NCBI GenBank assembly: GCA_016302925.1
Contig: JAEDMR010000064.1
Span: 1 to 10,118, forward strand
DNA: 10,118 nucleotides
Source of the DNA: Bacillota bacterium
GTDB lineage: Bacteria > Bacillota > Clostridia > Peptostreptococcales > Anaerovoracaceae
Reading direction: 5' to 3'
Positions 1 to 6,027 of the stretch are shown here, one piece after another. The notes under the pieces are model-generated. The model was not told the DNA's origin. It saw only the letters and a list, made by a program, of their open reading frames with translations, and did not search any database. Numbering within the stretch: the stretch's first letter is position 1; every line of letters begins with the position of its first letter. The position numbers were made by a program, and so were the translations under genes.

Positions 1-108
1 CGGGTGCAGATAGACATCTACCGCCGTGCTCTGGAAACCACCACAGGGAAAAAGGTGAAAGAAGCCTATCTCTACCTCACCGACAGCGGCGAGCTGGTGG
101 AGATGTGA
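1..108 (+). CDS. addA: Probable AddA helicase-nuclease, C-terminal end (partial)
   Basis: Only the last 35 residues and the TGA stop are present; the gene enters from the left edge in frame 1. The tail reads QIDIYRRALE, then TGKKVKEAYLYL, then a short acidic end. This resembles the C-terminal end of the RecB-type nuclease domain of AddA, where a Q-x-x-x-Y motif follows the catalytic core and a final strand carries the LYL pattern. AddAB would process double-strand breaks for homologous recombination in the cytoplasm. The call rests on a short stretch, so another RecB-family nuclease is possible. The gene converges on gdhA, and the 15-bp hairpin at 184-225 could end its transcript. Confidence 0.6.
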   Translation, partial: RVQIDIYRRALETTTGKKVKEAYLYLTDSGELVEM

Positions 109-133
109 CCGGATCTTCCGCCTTGAAGGATGA

Positions 134-316
134 GTTAGCCTAAACGAATGCAACAATATAAAACGAAAAATCGAAATATGCACGTAAAAATCCAGGGAAA
201 ACTGCGAAAATCCCTGGATTTTTACTGTATTTTGACGAATTTCCGGCCATAATGCAGGAATTTTACGTGCATTTCGAGAAAAAATCGAAAATATTGTTGC
301 ATTAGATGAAACTAAC
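134..316. repeat. 183-bp palindromic, MITE-like repeat
   Basis: The element is symmetric about position 225. Its two 60-base arms (134-193 and 257-316) are imperfect inverted repeats that align end to end without a net gap. Three blocks match: GTTAG (134-138) with CTAAC (312-316); the 13-mer AATGCAACAATAT (147-159) with its complement (291-303); and ATGCACGTAAAA (178-189) with 261-272. The AT-rich parts between the blocks have diverged. There is no reading frame inside it and no convincing target-site duplication. This fits a non-autonomous miniature inverted-repeat element or another dispersed palindromic intergenic repeat. Only a genome-wide copy search could decide. Confidence 0.5.
184..225 (+). 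terminator. 15-bp hairpin, possible bidirectional terminator
   Basis: GTAAAAATCCAGGGA (184-198) pairs perfectly with 211-225 across a 12-base loop. The outer stem is A-rich on the left and T-rich on the right, so in either direction a stable core is followed by a run of U, as in bidirectional intrinsic terminators. It lies 76 bases after the addA stop. The left stem strand is also the inner part of the left arm of the 134-316 palindrome, so the two pairings compete in RNA. Confidence 0.45.
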
Positions 317-337
317 CGAGCCCGAGCGCGCGACGGG

Positions 338-417
338 TGGAAAGCGCCGGGCAGCAGGCAGACAGCGGGCAGCGGGCAGCGGGCAAAAGCGACAGAACCC
401 AGACAGAAAGAAAACAG
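338..417. repeat. T-free low-complexity tract with a 7-bp triplicate
   Basis: From 338 to 425 the plus strand contains no T. It is built from short G/C/A words and includes three perfect tandem copies of CAGCGGG (363-369, 370-376, 377-383). No start, ribosome binding site or reading frame with coding character is visible. It lies between the palindromic repeat and the gdhA terminator. Confidence 0.5.
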
Positions 418-447
418 AAAGGGGCTGTCCCGGAGGACAGCCCCTTT
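418..447 (-). terminator. Rho-independent terminator of gdhA
   Basis: A perfect 13-bp stem (418-430 with 435-447, core GGGGCTGTCC) closes on the 4-base loop CGGA. On the minus strand the stem is followed by a T-rich run (complement of the A-rich tract at about 402-417). It starts 34 bases beyond the gdhA stop codon. The plus-strand side has only a short T run, so it acts mainly on gdhA. Confidence 0.85.
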
Positions 448-480
448 CCTATGGTTAAGCCAGATTGGTATGTTCAGAGA

Positions 481-1827
481 TTATACAATGCCCTGTGCCA
501 TCATAGCCTGTGCAACCTTTTCGAAACCAGCGATGTTTGCGCCGGCTACCAGGTTGTAGCCCAGACCATACTTTTCGGAAGCAGCTGCAGCATTGTTGTG
601 AATATTCACCATGATGTTTTCCAGCTGTTCGTAAACCTGTGCAGGGGAGAATACAGTGTGACCTGCGTTCTGGCCCATTTCGATGCAGGAGCAAGCTACG
701 CCGCCGGCGTTTGCAGCCTTGGAAGGACCTACAACTACGCCGTTCTTCTGCAGGTAAGCGATTGCATCGTTGGTGGTAGGCATGTTGGAACCTTCGCAGA
801 GGAACTTGCAGCCGTTTGCAACCATCTTTTCAGCATCTTCCATTCTGATTTCGTTCTGAGTAGCACATGGGATGTACAGGTCAGCCTTTACGCCCCAAGG
901 CTTTTCGCCTGGATAGAAGGTAGCGCCAGGGAACTTTTCTGCGTAAGGTGCGCAGATGTTCTTGCCGGAAGCTCTCAGCTCAAGCAGGTAGTCTTCCTTT
1001 TCGCCCGGAGTTACGCCATCCGGATCGTAGATGTATCCATCCGGACCGGAGATGGTAACAACCTTTGCACCCAGCTCGTTCAGCTTCTGAACGGTACCCC
1101 AGGATACGTTACCGAAACCGGATACAACAACGGTCTTGCCCTTTAATTCTTCGCCGAAGTGTTTCAGCATTTCTCTTGCGAAGAATACGATACCGTAACC
1201 GGTAGCTTCGGTTCTGCCTGCCAGGCCGCCGTAGGACAGACCCTTACCGGTCAGAACGCCTTCATATCTGTTGGTCAGTCTCTTGTACTGTCCGAATAAG
1301 TAACCGATTTCTCTTGCACCTACGCCCAGGTCACCTGCCGGAACGTCAGTGTGAGGACCGATGTGTCTGTACAGTTCGGTCATGAAGGACTGACAGAATC
1401 TCATGATTTCGCCGTCGGACTTGCCGTTCGGATCAAAGTCAGCACCGCCCTTGCCGCCGCCGATTGGCAGGCCGGTCAGGGAGTTCTTGAAGATCTGTTC
1501 GAAACCTAAGAACTTGATGATGCCAGGGTATACATTCGGAGCGAAACGCAGACCGCCCTTGTAAGGTCCGATTGCGCTGTTGAATTCGTATCTGTAACCT
1601 CTGTTTACCTGTACTTTGCCGTTGTCGTCAACCCAAGGAACTCTGAAGCTGATGCCTCTTTCCGGTTCGATCAGTCTTTCTACCAGACCGGCTTCCACGT
1701 ATTCCGGATGTGCTTCCAGAACAGGTTCGATGGAAGTTAAAACTTCTTCTACGGTCTGTAAGAATTCCGGTTCACCCGGGTTTCTCTTAGCTGCGATTTC
1801 AATGTACTTCTCAACTAATTTTGCCAT
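481..1827 (-). CDS. gdhA: Glutamate dehydrogenase, hexameric, C. symbiosum-like
   Basis: This 448-residue cytoplasmic enzyme interconverts glutamate with 2-oxoglutarate and ammonia. Length and sequence closely follow the hexameric clostridial enzyme. The substrate pocket is seen as GPYKGGLRF (K90), K114 and PIGGGKGGADFDP (catalytic K126), with catalytic D166 in PAGDLGVG. The Rossmann fold carries SGFGNVSWG (236-244). F238, P262 and D263 equal the residues at the same numbers in the NAD-specific C. symbiosum enzyme, whereas E. coli-type NADP enzymes have a serine in place of the Phe and no PD pair. I therefore infer NAD preference and a possible role in glutamate catabolism, although the family is usually annotated NADP-specific. 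AAGGAG lies at 1836-1841, 8 bases before the ATG. It is transcribed alone, with its own promoter and terminator. Confidence 0.96.
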   Translation of the reverse strand: MAKLVEKYIEIAAKRNPGEPEFLQTVEEVLTSIEPVLEAHPEYVEAGLVERLIEPERGISFRVPWVDDNGKVQVNRGYRYEFNSAIGPYKGGLRFAPNVYPGIIKFLGFEQIFKNSLTGLPIGGGKGGADFDPNGKSDGEIMRFCQSFMTELYRHIGPHTDVPAGDLGVGAREIGYLFGQYKRLTNRYEGVLTGKGLSYGGLAGRTEATGYGIVFFAREMLKHFGEELKGKTVVVSGFGNVSWGTVQKLNELGAKVVTISGPDGYIYDPDGVTPGEKEDYLLELRASGKNICAPYAEKFPGATFYPGEKPWGVKADLYIPCATQNEIRMEDAEKMVANGCKFLCEGSNMPTTNDAIAYLQKNGVVVGPSKAANAGGVACSCIEMGQNAGHTVFSPAQVYEQLENIMVNIHNNAAAASEKYGLGYNLVAGANIAGFEKVAQAMMAQGIV

Positions 1828-1866
1828 TTCCCATTCTCCTTTTTTGTTTCACAGTTAATTTGTTTA

Positions 1867-1886
1867 TGGCTAGTCATCTGGCTAGT
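1867..1886 (-). promoter_or_regulatory. Direct octamer repeat in the gdhA leader, possible operator
   Basis: TGGCTAGT occurs at 1867-1874 and again at 1879-1886, a 12-base period. It sits just downstream of the predicted gdhA start of transcription (about 1892, minus strand). A perfect palindrome TGTATACA (1933-1940) lies just upstream of the -35 box. Both positions suit a regulator, but I recognise neither as a known binding site. Confidence 0.3.
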
Positions 1887-1898
1887 TTTTCTATCATC

Positions 1899-1927
1899 AA
1901 GATAACACCTCTTTTGGCGGTTGTCAA
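1899..1927 (-). promoter_or_regulatory. Sigma-A promoter of gdhA
   Basis: On the minus strand, TTGACA (complement of 1922-1927) is followed after exactly 17 bases by TATCTT (complement of 1899-1904). The -35 box is a perfect consensus and the -10 box matches at four of six positions. Predicted transcription starts near 1892, giving a leader of about 65 bases before the gdhA ATG. Confidence 0.8.
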
Positions 1928-2051
1928 CACTGTGTATACAATATTCTTTTGTTTTTTTTAGCGTACATCTCCGACAAGGCAGCTATGGCAGATGCAAGTG
2001 TTTGCAACGGAAAATAGGCAGGGGGAGAATGGATTTTGCACAGAAAAAAGC

Positions 2052-2081
2052 TTGCAAAAACACGGGCTGCGGGGGTATAAT
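2052..2081 (+). promoter_or_regulatory. Sigma-A promoter of the mgtE operon
   Basis: TTGCAA (2052-2057) and a perfect TATAAT (2076-2081) are separated by 18 bases. Transcription should begin near 2088, about 197 bases before the mgtE ATG. Three TTGCA words and one reversed copy are scattered between 1993 and 2056, one pair forming TGCAA-N4-TTGCA (1993-2006), a possible operator half-site pair. The promoter is divergent from that of gdhA. Confidence 0.7.
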
Positions 2082-2119
2082 AAAATGTAATGCGCAGAAT
2101 AAAACGAAAGGAGAAAAAC

Positions 2120-2218
2120 ATGGATAGTGTACCGGTCGATAAACGAAGCACAACCGACGACCACATACGAAACTGTAAACTGACAACTGAAGACTATCCT
2201 GTTTTCGCCCGGACGTAG
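2120..2218 (+). CDS. Candidate 32-residue leader peptide upstream of mgtE
   Basis: An ATG at 2120 follows AAAGGAG (2107-2113) at normal spacing and opens a 32-codon frame ending in TAG at 2216-2218. The frame begins about 32 bases after the predicted start of transcription and ends 66 bases before mgtE. The peptide is polar with no membrane segment. It has acidic pairs (DD at 13-14, ED at 24-25) followed by Y26-P27. I know no family for it. Size and placement suit a regulatory leader peptide for the downstream magnesium channel. In E. coli mgtL, acidic and proline codons sense low Mg2+ through ribosome instability; any link to that here is only an analogy. It may instead be a chance frame. 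Confidence 0.4.
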   Translation: MDSVPVDKRSTTDDHIRNCKLTTEDYPVFART

Positions 2219-2264
2219 TATCGGAGTATTCTCTACCCTGCGGTCCGGCGGCGGAAGCAGGACC
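2209..2264 (+). promoter_or_regulatory. Mutually exclusive hairpins before mgtE
   Basis: CCGGAC (2209-2214) pairs with GTCCGG (2243-2248), enclosing the leader peptide stop codon. Two alternative helices use the same right-hand strand or its neighbour: CCTGC (2237-2241) with GCAGG (2257-2261), and GGTCC (2242-2246) with GGACC (2260-2264). The alternatives end just before the mgtE Shine-Dalgarno GGGAGGAG. A ribosome stalled at the leader stop would block the first helix and favour the others. No poly-T terminator is present, so any control would act on translation or Rho. No M-box consensus was recognised. Confidence 0.3.
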
Positions 2265-2284
2265 TGTGAAGGGAGGAGAATCCG

Positions 2285-3688
2285 ATGAACAAGGATATTT
2301 TGCTGCGTCACGACGAAGCGTTTGAAGAATCTCTGGAAAAGATCTTCGAATGGTTCGACGAGAAGATGTATTTTAAGATTAAGGACGAGCTGCTGAAGTA
2401 TAACGAAGCGGATATCGCCGAAATGTTTGAGGAATTTCTGGAGGAGGACGATCTGCGGAGCCGGACCATTGTGGTGTACCGGCTGCTCCCGAAGGATGTT
2501 TCTGTTGATGTTTTTGCTTACCTGCCGTCTGACGACCAGCTGAAGATTGTAGAAGGCATCACCGATGCGGAGCTGACCTACATCATTCAGGAGCTGGACT
2601 TCGACGATAAGATCGATATTCTGGAGGAACTGCCTGCCAACCTGGTGGACAAGATTCTGGAAGCGGCGCCGAAAGCGGAGCGGAAGCTGATCAACACCTT
2701 CCTCAACTATCCGGATGACTGTGCCGGCAGCATCATGACGCCGGATTACATCAGCCTGATGAAGGAATGGACCGTCCGTCAGGCGCTGGACTATATAAAA
2801 GAAGTAGGGATGGACACGGAAACCATCTACACCTGCTATGTGAAGGATGCGGGGAGAAAGCTGCTGGGCATCGTTTCCCTGCGGACGCTGGTCATCACCG
2901 ATGACAACGTCAGAATCATGGACATCATGCATACGGATTATGTGTGTGTCAATGTGTACGATGACCAGGAGGAGGTTTCCGAAGACTTTAAGAAATATGG
3001 ATTTCTGGCCATGCCGGTGGTGGACAAGGAGAACCGGCTGGTGGGAATCATCACCGTCGACGATATTCTGGAGGTTATCGAAGACGAGAATACCGAGGAT
3101 ATCGAGCGTATGGCCGGTATCATCGACCTGGAGCAGAGCGACCAGGAATATCTGGATAAAAGCGTCTGGAAGCATGCGAGGAACCGTCTGCCGTGGCTGC
3201 TTTTCATGATGTGCATGGCCATGGTGACCGGCGCCATCATCAGCAGCTTCGAAGAGATGCTCAGTTCCGTCATTGTGCTGGTTTCCTATATGCCGATGCT
3301 CATGGGAACCGGTGGAAACACGGGTGCACAGGCATCGACGCTGATCATACGCGGTCTGTCCCTGGGCGAGGTGGAGCTGGAGGATGCCGGCAAGGTGGTG
3401 TGGAAGGAAATCCGCATTGCGATGTGCGTCGGCGTTGCGCTCAGTGCAGTGAATTTCCTCAAAATCCTCTTTATCGATCAGGAATCGGTGTTCATTGCCG
3501 CGACGGTGTGTCTGGCCATGGTTTTCATCGTCATATTCGCCAAAGTGATCGGGGGCATGGTGCCGCTGCTGGCGGAAAAGGCAGGGGTGGACCCGGCGCT
3601 GATGGCCAATCCGGTGATCGCGTCTTCCACGGACATGATCTCCGTGCTGGTTTATTTCCTCATGGCGAAGCTGATACTGGGACTGTAA
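2285..3688 (+). CDS. mgtE: Magnesium channel/transporter MgtE
   Basis: This 467-residue inner-membrane protein is the size of typical MgtE. It has an acidic helical N domain (about 1-140), two CBS domains (about 147-265, starting at MTPDYISL and IMHTDYVCV), a connecting plug helix (about 270-300), and a C-terminal block of about five membrane helices (about 303-465). The channel signature MPMLMGTGGNTGAQ is at 336-349. The aspartate in SSTDM (D450) matches the ion-coordinating pore Asp of the Thermus enzyme (D432). In this family Mg2+ bound between the N and CBS domains closes the pore, and the many acidic residues here fit that. GGGAGGAG lies 6 bases before the ATG. nnrD starts 2 bases after its stop, so the two are cotranscribed. 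Confidence 0.95.
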   Translation: MNKDILLRHDEAFEESLEKIFEWFDEKMYFKIKDELLKYNEADIAEMFEEFLEEDDLRSRTIVVYRLLPKDVSVDVFAYLPSDDQLKIVEGITDAELTYIIQELDFDDKIDILEELPANLVDKILEAAPKAERKLINTFLNYPDDCAGSIMTPDYISLMKEWTVRQALDYIKEVGMDTETIYTCYVKDAGRKLLGIVSLRTLVITDDNVRIMDIMHTDYVCVNVYDDQEEVSEDFKKYGFLAMPVVDKENRLVGIITVDDILEVIEDENTEDIERMAGIIDLEQSDQEYLDKSVWKHARNRLPWLLFMMCMAMVTGAIISSFEEMLSSVIVLVSYMPMLMGTGGNTGAQASTLIIRGLSLGEVELEDAGKVVWKEIRIAMCVGVALSAVNFLKILFIDQESVFIAATVCLAMVFIVIFAKVIGGMVPLLAEKAGVDPALMANPVIASSTDMISVLVYFLMAKLILGL

Positions 3689-3690
3689 AT

Positions 3691-4605
3691 ATGAAACAAT
3701 GTATAATTTCGGCCGAAATGGTCCACAATAGCATCAGAAAGCGAAAAAGGGAAATACATAAGGGCCACTGCGGACGTATCCTTCTGGTGGCCGGTTCGGA
3801 GGGCATGATGGGTGCGGCAGTCCTTTCCTGCAGGAGCGCGCTGCGAAGCGGCAGCGGTCTGGTGCAGCTGGCCGTTCCGAACGAGCTATTTCCTGTGGCT
3901 CAGGCTGCAGTTCCGGAAGCAACCTGCCGGCCGCGGAGCTTTTCTGCCGGAGACCTTGCCCGTTACGACGCCGTGGCAGCGGGCCCCGGCCTTGGTACTG
4001 ACAGGGAAAGCGTCGAAACGGTTCGATGCCTTCTGGAAGGTTATGAAGGAAATCTGGTGCTGGATGCAGATGCACTGAACGTCATCGCAGAACCGGGAAA
4101 TCATCTGATGGACCTGGTGCGAAGCCGAAAAGGGCAGACCATCATCACGCCCCATCCGGGGGAAGCGGGCAGATTGCTGCAGATGCCGGAAATCACCGGC
4201 GTGACAGACAGCGTCCGGCGGATGGATTTTGCAAAGAAGCTGGCGGAGAAAACCGGTGCGGTGGCTGTACTGAAAGGTGCGGATACCATTGTAGCCACTC
4301 CGGGCGGTGATTCATATACTAATACTACAGGAAACCCGGGAATGGCCACCGGCGGGTCCGGTGATGTGCTGACGGGCATGATCGCCGGGCTCTGGGGGCA
4401 GAAGCAGACCTGTGAAGATGGGGGACTGCGGCGGCTTGCTGCATGGGAAGCAGCGGTCTGCGGCGTGTTTCTTCACGGACTGGCGGGGGACCTGGCGGCG
4501 GAGGAACTGGGCGAATACGGCATGATTGCCGGTGACATCGCCGAGAAGATACCTTTTGCCATCAGGCAGATCCTGGAGAGAAAACCGGAAGGCAGGGAAC
4601 GATAA
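3691..4605 (+). CDS. nnrD: ADP-dependent (S)-NAD(P)H-hydrate dehydratase
   Basis: This 304-residue cytoplasmic enzyme of the ribokinase-like fold repairs hydrated NADH and NADPH, using ADP (or ATP). Key motifs are HKGHCGRILLVAGS (23-36), a GPGLGTD turn (98-104), DADALN (125-130), TPHPGEAGRLL (153-163), LKGADT (194-199) and NPGMATGGSGDVLTGM (215-230), with catalytic D225. It is the stand-alone dehydratase; the YjeF_N epimerase domain found in fused NnrD proteins is absent, so the epimerase would be encoded elsewhere. The ATG at 3691 directly follows mgtE and gives the N-terminus expected from YxkO-type homologues (ISAEMV... before HKG). Its Shine-Dalgarno is weak, consistent with translational coupling. 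A longer frame extends upstream to 3193 but only overlaps mgtE. Confidence 0.92.
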   Translation: MKQCIISAEMVHNSIRKRKREIHKGHCGRILLVAGSEGMMGAAVLSCRSALRSGSGLVQLAVPNELFPVAQAAVPEATCRPRSFSAGDLARYDAVAAGPGLGTDRESVETVRCLLEGYEGNLVLDADALNVIAEPGNHLMDLVRSRKGQTIITPHPGEAGRLLQMPEITGVTDSVRRMDFAKKLAEKTGAVAVLKGADTIVATPGGDSYTNTTGNPGMATGGSGDVLTGMIAGLWGQKQTCEDGGLRRLAAWEAAVCGVFLHGLAGDLAAEELGEYGMIAGDIAEKIPFAIRQILERKPEGRER

Positions 4606-4632
4606 GTAAGAGATTACAGGGGAGTGTTGGAC

Positions 4633-4995
4633 TTGATAGTAAAGAAGGGAGACCTGTATTTTGCTGATCTGAGTCCTGTTGTAGGTTCGGAACAAGGGGG
4701 AGTAAGACCTGTACTTGTGGTGCAGAATGATGTAGGAAATAAATACAGCCCGACCATTATCGTTGCGGCGGTCACATCACAGACTTCAAAGGCAAAGCTT
4801 CCAACGCATGTGGAACTTGCAGCCACACAGGGGGGACTCAGCAAGAATTCGGTGGTTCTGCTGGAACAGCTCAGGACCATTGACAAGCAAAGGTTAAAGG
4901 AGCGTATCGGTGCGCTCAGCGATTCACAGCTTCCGGATGTGGATGCGGCGCTTGGCGTCAGCCTGGGAATCGCAAATTTACCGCATAACCGTTAA
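4633..4995 (+). CDS. mazF: mRNA interferase MazF/EndoA (PemK family)
   Basis: This 120-residue ribonuclease toxin cuts mRNA at a short specific sequence. It is strongly similar to B. subtilis NdoA: GDLYFADLSPVVGSEQGGVRPVL (6-28), QNDVGNKYSPT (31-41), KLPTHVEL (55-62) and LLEQLRTIDKQRL (76-88). The catalytic pair R25 and T48 is conserved. I chose TTG 4633 because it yields the NdoA-like start MIVK and lies 8 bases after AGGGGAG (4618-4624). GTG 4624 and TTG 4627 are in frame but overlap or crowd the ribosome binding site. nnrD ends 27 bases upstream and no antitoxin gene lies between, unlike the B. subtilis ndoAI-ndoA pair. Its regulation by a partner is therefore not visible here. Confidence 0.93.
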   Translation: MIVKKGDLYFADLSPVVGSEQGGVRPVLVVQNDVGNKYSPTIIVAAVTSQTSKAKLPTHVELAATQGGLSKNSVVLLEQLRTIDKQRLKERIGALSDSQLPDVDAALGVSLGIANLPHNR

Positions 4996-5005
4996 TTCTC
5001 GGAGG

Positions 5006-5034
5006 GGAGCCGGGGACGGCTCCGACTCCCTTTC
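5006..5034 (+). terminator. Hairpin after mazF, weak terminator
   Basis: GGAGCCG (5006-5012) pairs perfectly with CGGCTCC (5017-5023) over the tetraloop GGGA, 10 bases after the mazF stop. The following sequence has only three T (5031-5033), so intrinsic termination may be incomplete. It closes the mgtE-nnrD-mazF unit. Confidence 0.5.
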
Positions 5035-5040
5035 GTAAAC

Positions 5041-5208
5041 ATATTGCCGCAGCCGGAAAATCAGAACCCGACGGGGAGAGCAGGTTCGGAAGGTTCGGGA
5101 GACCGGAGCAGATCCGGCAGGTCCGGAACACCGGAAACCATCGCATCACCGGGGAAGGGTGCGGCAGCAAACCAATACCAATATATCAAAAAATTACTGG
5201 AGGAAAAA
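5041..5208 (+). other. Transketolase leader, low complexity, in-frame open
   Basis: These 168 bases before tktA carry many CCGGA/TTCGG words (for example CAGGTTCGGAAGGTTCGG at 5083-5100) and no clear promoter. The frame of the transketolase gene is open from a TTG at 5044, but the encoded Gly/Ser/Arg/Pro-rich extension has no match in the family, and the real start at 5209 has a good ribosome binding site. I see no riboswitch I can name. Confidence 0.4.
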
Positions 5209-6027
5209 ATGGAAACGAAACAATACCAGGAGATTGCGGCGCGTGTCAGAGTTGGCATCGTGAAAGCAGTACATAGTGCAGGTTCCGGCCATCCGGGCGG
5301 ATCCTTAAGTGCGGCGGATATCGTGACGGCGCTGTATTTCCGGGAAATGAACATCGACCCGGAAAATCCGAAGATGGAGGGACGGGACAAGTTCGTTCTG
5401 TCAAAAGGCCATGCAGCCCCGGTGCAGTATGCGGCACTGGCGGAAAGAGGCTATTTCCCGAAGGAGGAACTTCTGACGCTCCGGAAGCTGGGCAGTCATC
5501 TGCAGGGACACCCGAACCGGGACAAGGTGCCTGGTATTGAAATGTCCACAGGTTCTCTGGGACAGGGCTTTTCTGTCTGCGTGGGCATGGCCCTGGCAAA
5601 CAAGCTGGATCAGGATCCGGGTCGAATTTATACACTCATCGGTGACGGCGAGCTGCAGGAAGGACTCATCTGGGAAGCCGCCATGGCAGCCGGCCACTAC
5701 AAGCTGGACAACCTGTGCGCCATCATCGACTGGAACGGTCTGCAGATCGACGGAAACAACGACGATGTCATGACTGTAAAGCCGATTGACGAAAAACTGA
5801 AAGCCTTCGGTTTCAACGTGCTGGTCATCGACGGCCACAATTTCGAAGAAATTTTCGCAGCGTTTGATGCAGCCAGAGCCTGCAAGGGCAAGCCGACCGC
5901 CATCATCGCGAAAACCCATAAAGGCCACGGCGTCTCCTTCATGGAGGATCAGGCCGGCTGGCACGGCAAAGCGCCGAACGAAGAACAGGCCAGACAGGCC
6001 GTAGAGGAACTGGGAGGTGAATGGTAA
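5209..6027 (+). CDS. tktA: Transketolase, N-terminal (thiamine diphosphate-binding) subunit
   Basis: This 272-residue half of a split transketolase carries the pyrophosphate domain. Visible are SAGSGHPGGSLS (23-34, His28), SKGHAAP (65-71), GHPN (100-103), GSLGQG (115-120), and the ThDP/metal motif from GDGELQEG (145-152) to N176 in DWN. It pairs with the next gene product to move two-carbon units between sugar phosphates in the non-oxidative pentose phosphate pathway. Two-gene transketolases are common in Clostridia. The ATG at 5209 follows GGAGG (5199-5203). The stop overlaps the next start as TAATG, so synthesis of the two subunits is probably coupled. Confidence 0.94.
   Translation: METKQYQEIAARVRVGIVKAVHSAGSGHPGGSLSAADIVTALYFREMNIDPENPKMEGRDKFVLSKGHAAPVQYAALAERGYFPKEELLTLRKLGSHLQGHPNRDKVPGIEMSTGSLGQGFSVCVGMALANKLDQDPGRIYTLIGDGELQEGLIWEAAMAAGHYKLDNLCAIIDWNGLQIDGNNDDVMTVKPIDEKLKAFGFNVLVIDGHNFEEIFAAFDAARACKGKPTAIIAKTHKGHGVSFMEDQAGWHGKAPNEEQARQAVEELGGEW

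Noticed and set aside
337..1146. Plus-strand 269-codon reading frame across gdhA
   Set aside because: It is the antisense of a clearly coding glutamate dehydrogenase, has no ribosome binding site, and begins in the low-complexity tract.
2088..2284. M-box (ykoK) magnesium riboswitch before mgtE
   Set aside because: None of the conserved M-box segments I know could be found by eye, so I describe the leader as peptide plus hairpins instead.
1958..3175. Minus-strand 405-codon frame over mgtE
   Set aside because: Antisense shadow of MgtE, whose domains and channel motif are unmistakable; the frame starts inside mgtE without a ribosome binding site.
5044..5208. N-terminal extension of the transketolase subunit from TTG 5044
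   Set aside because: The extension is low complexity and unlike the family; ATG 5209 has a proper GGAGG and gives the usual N-terminus.
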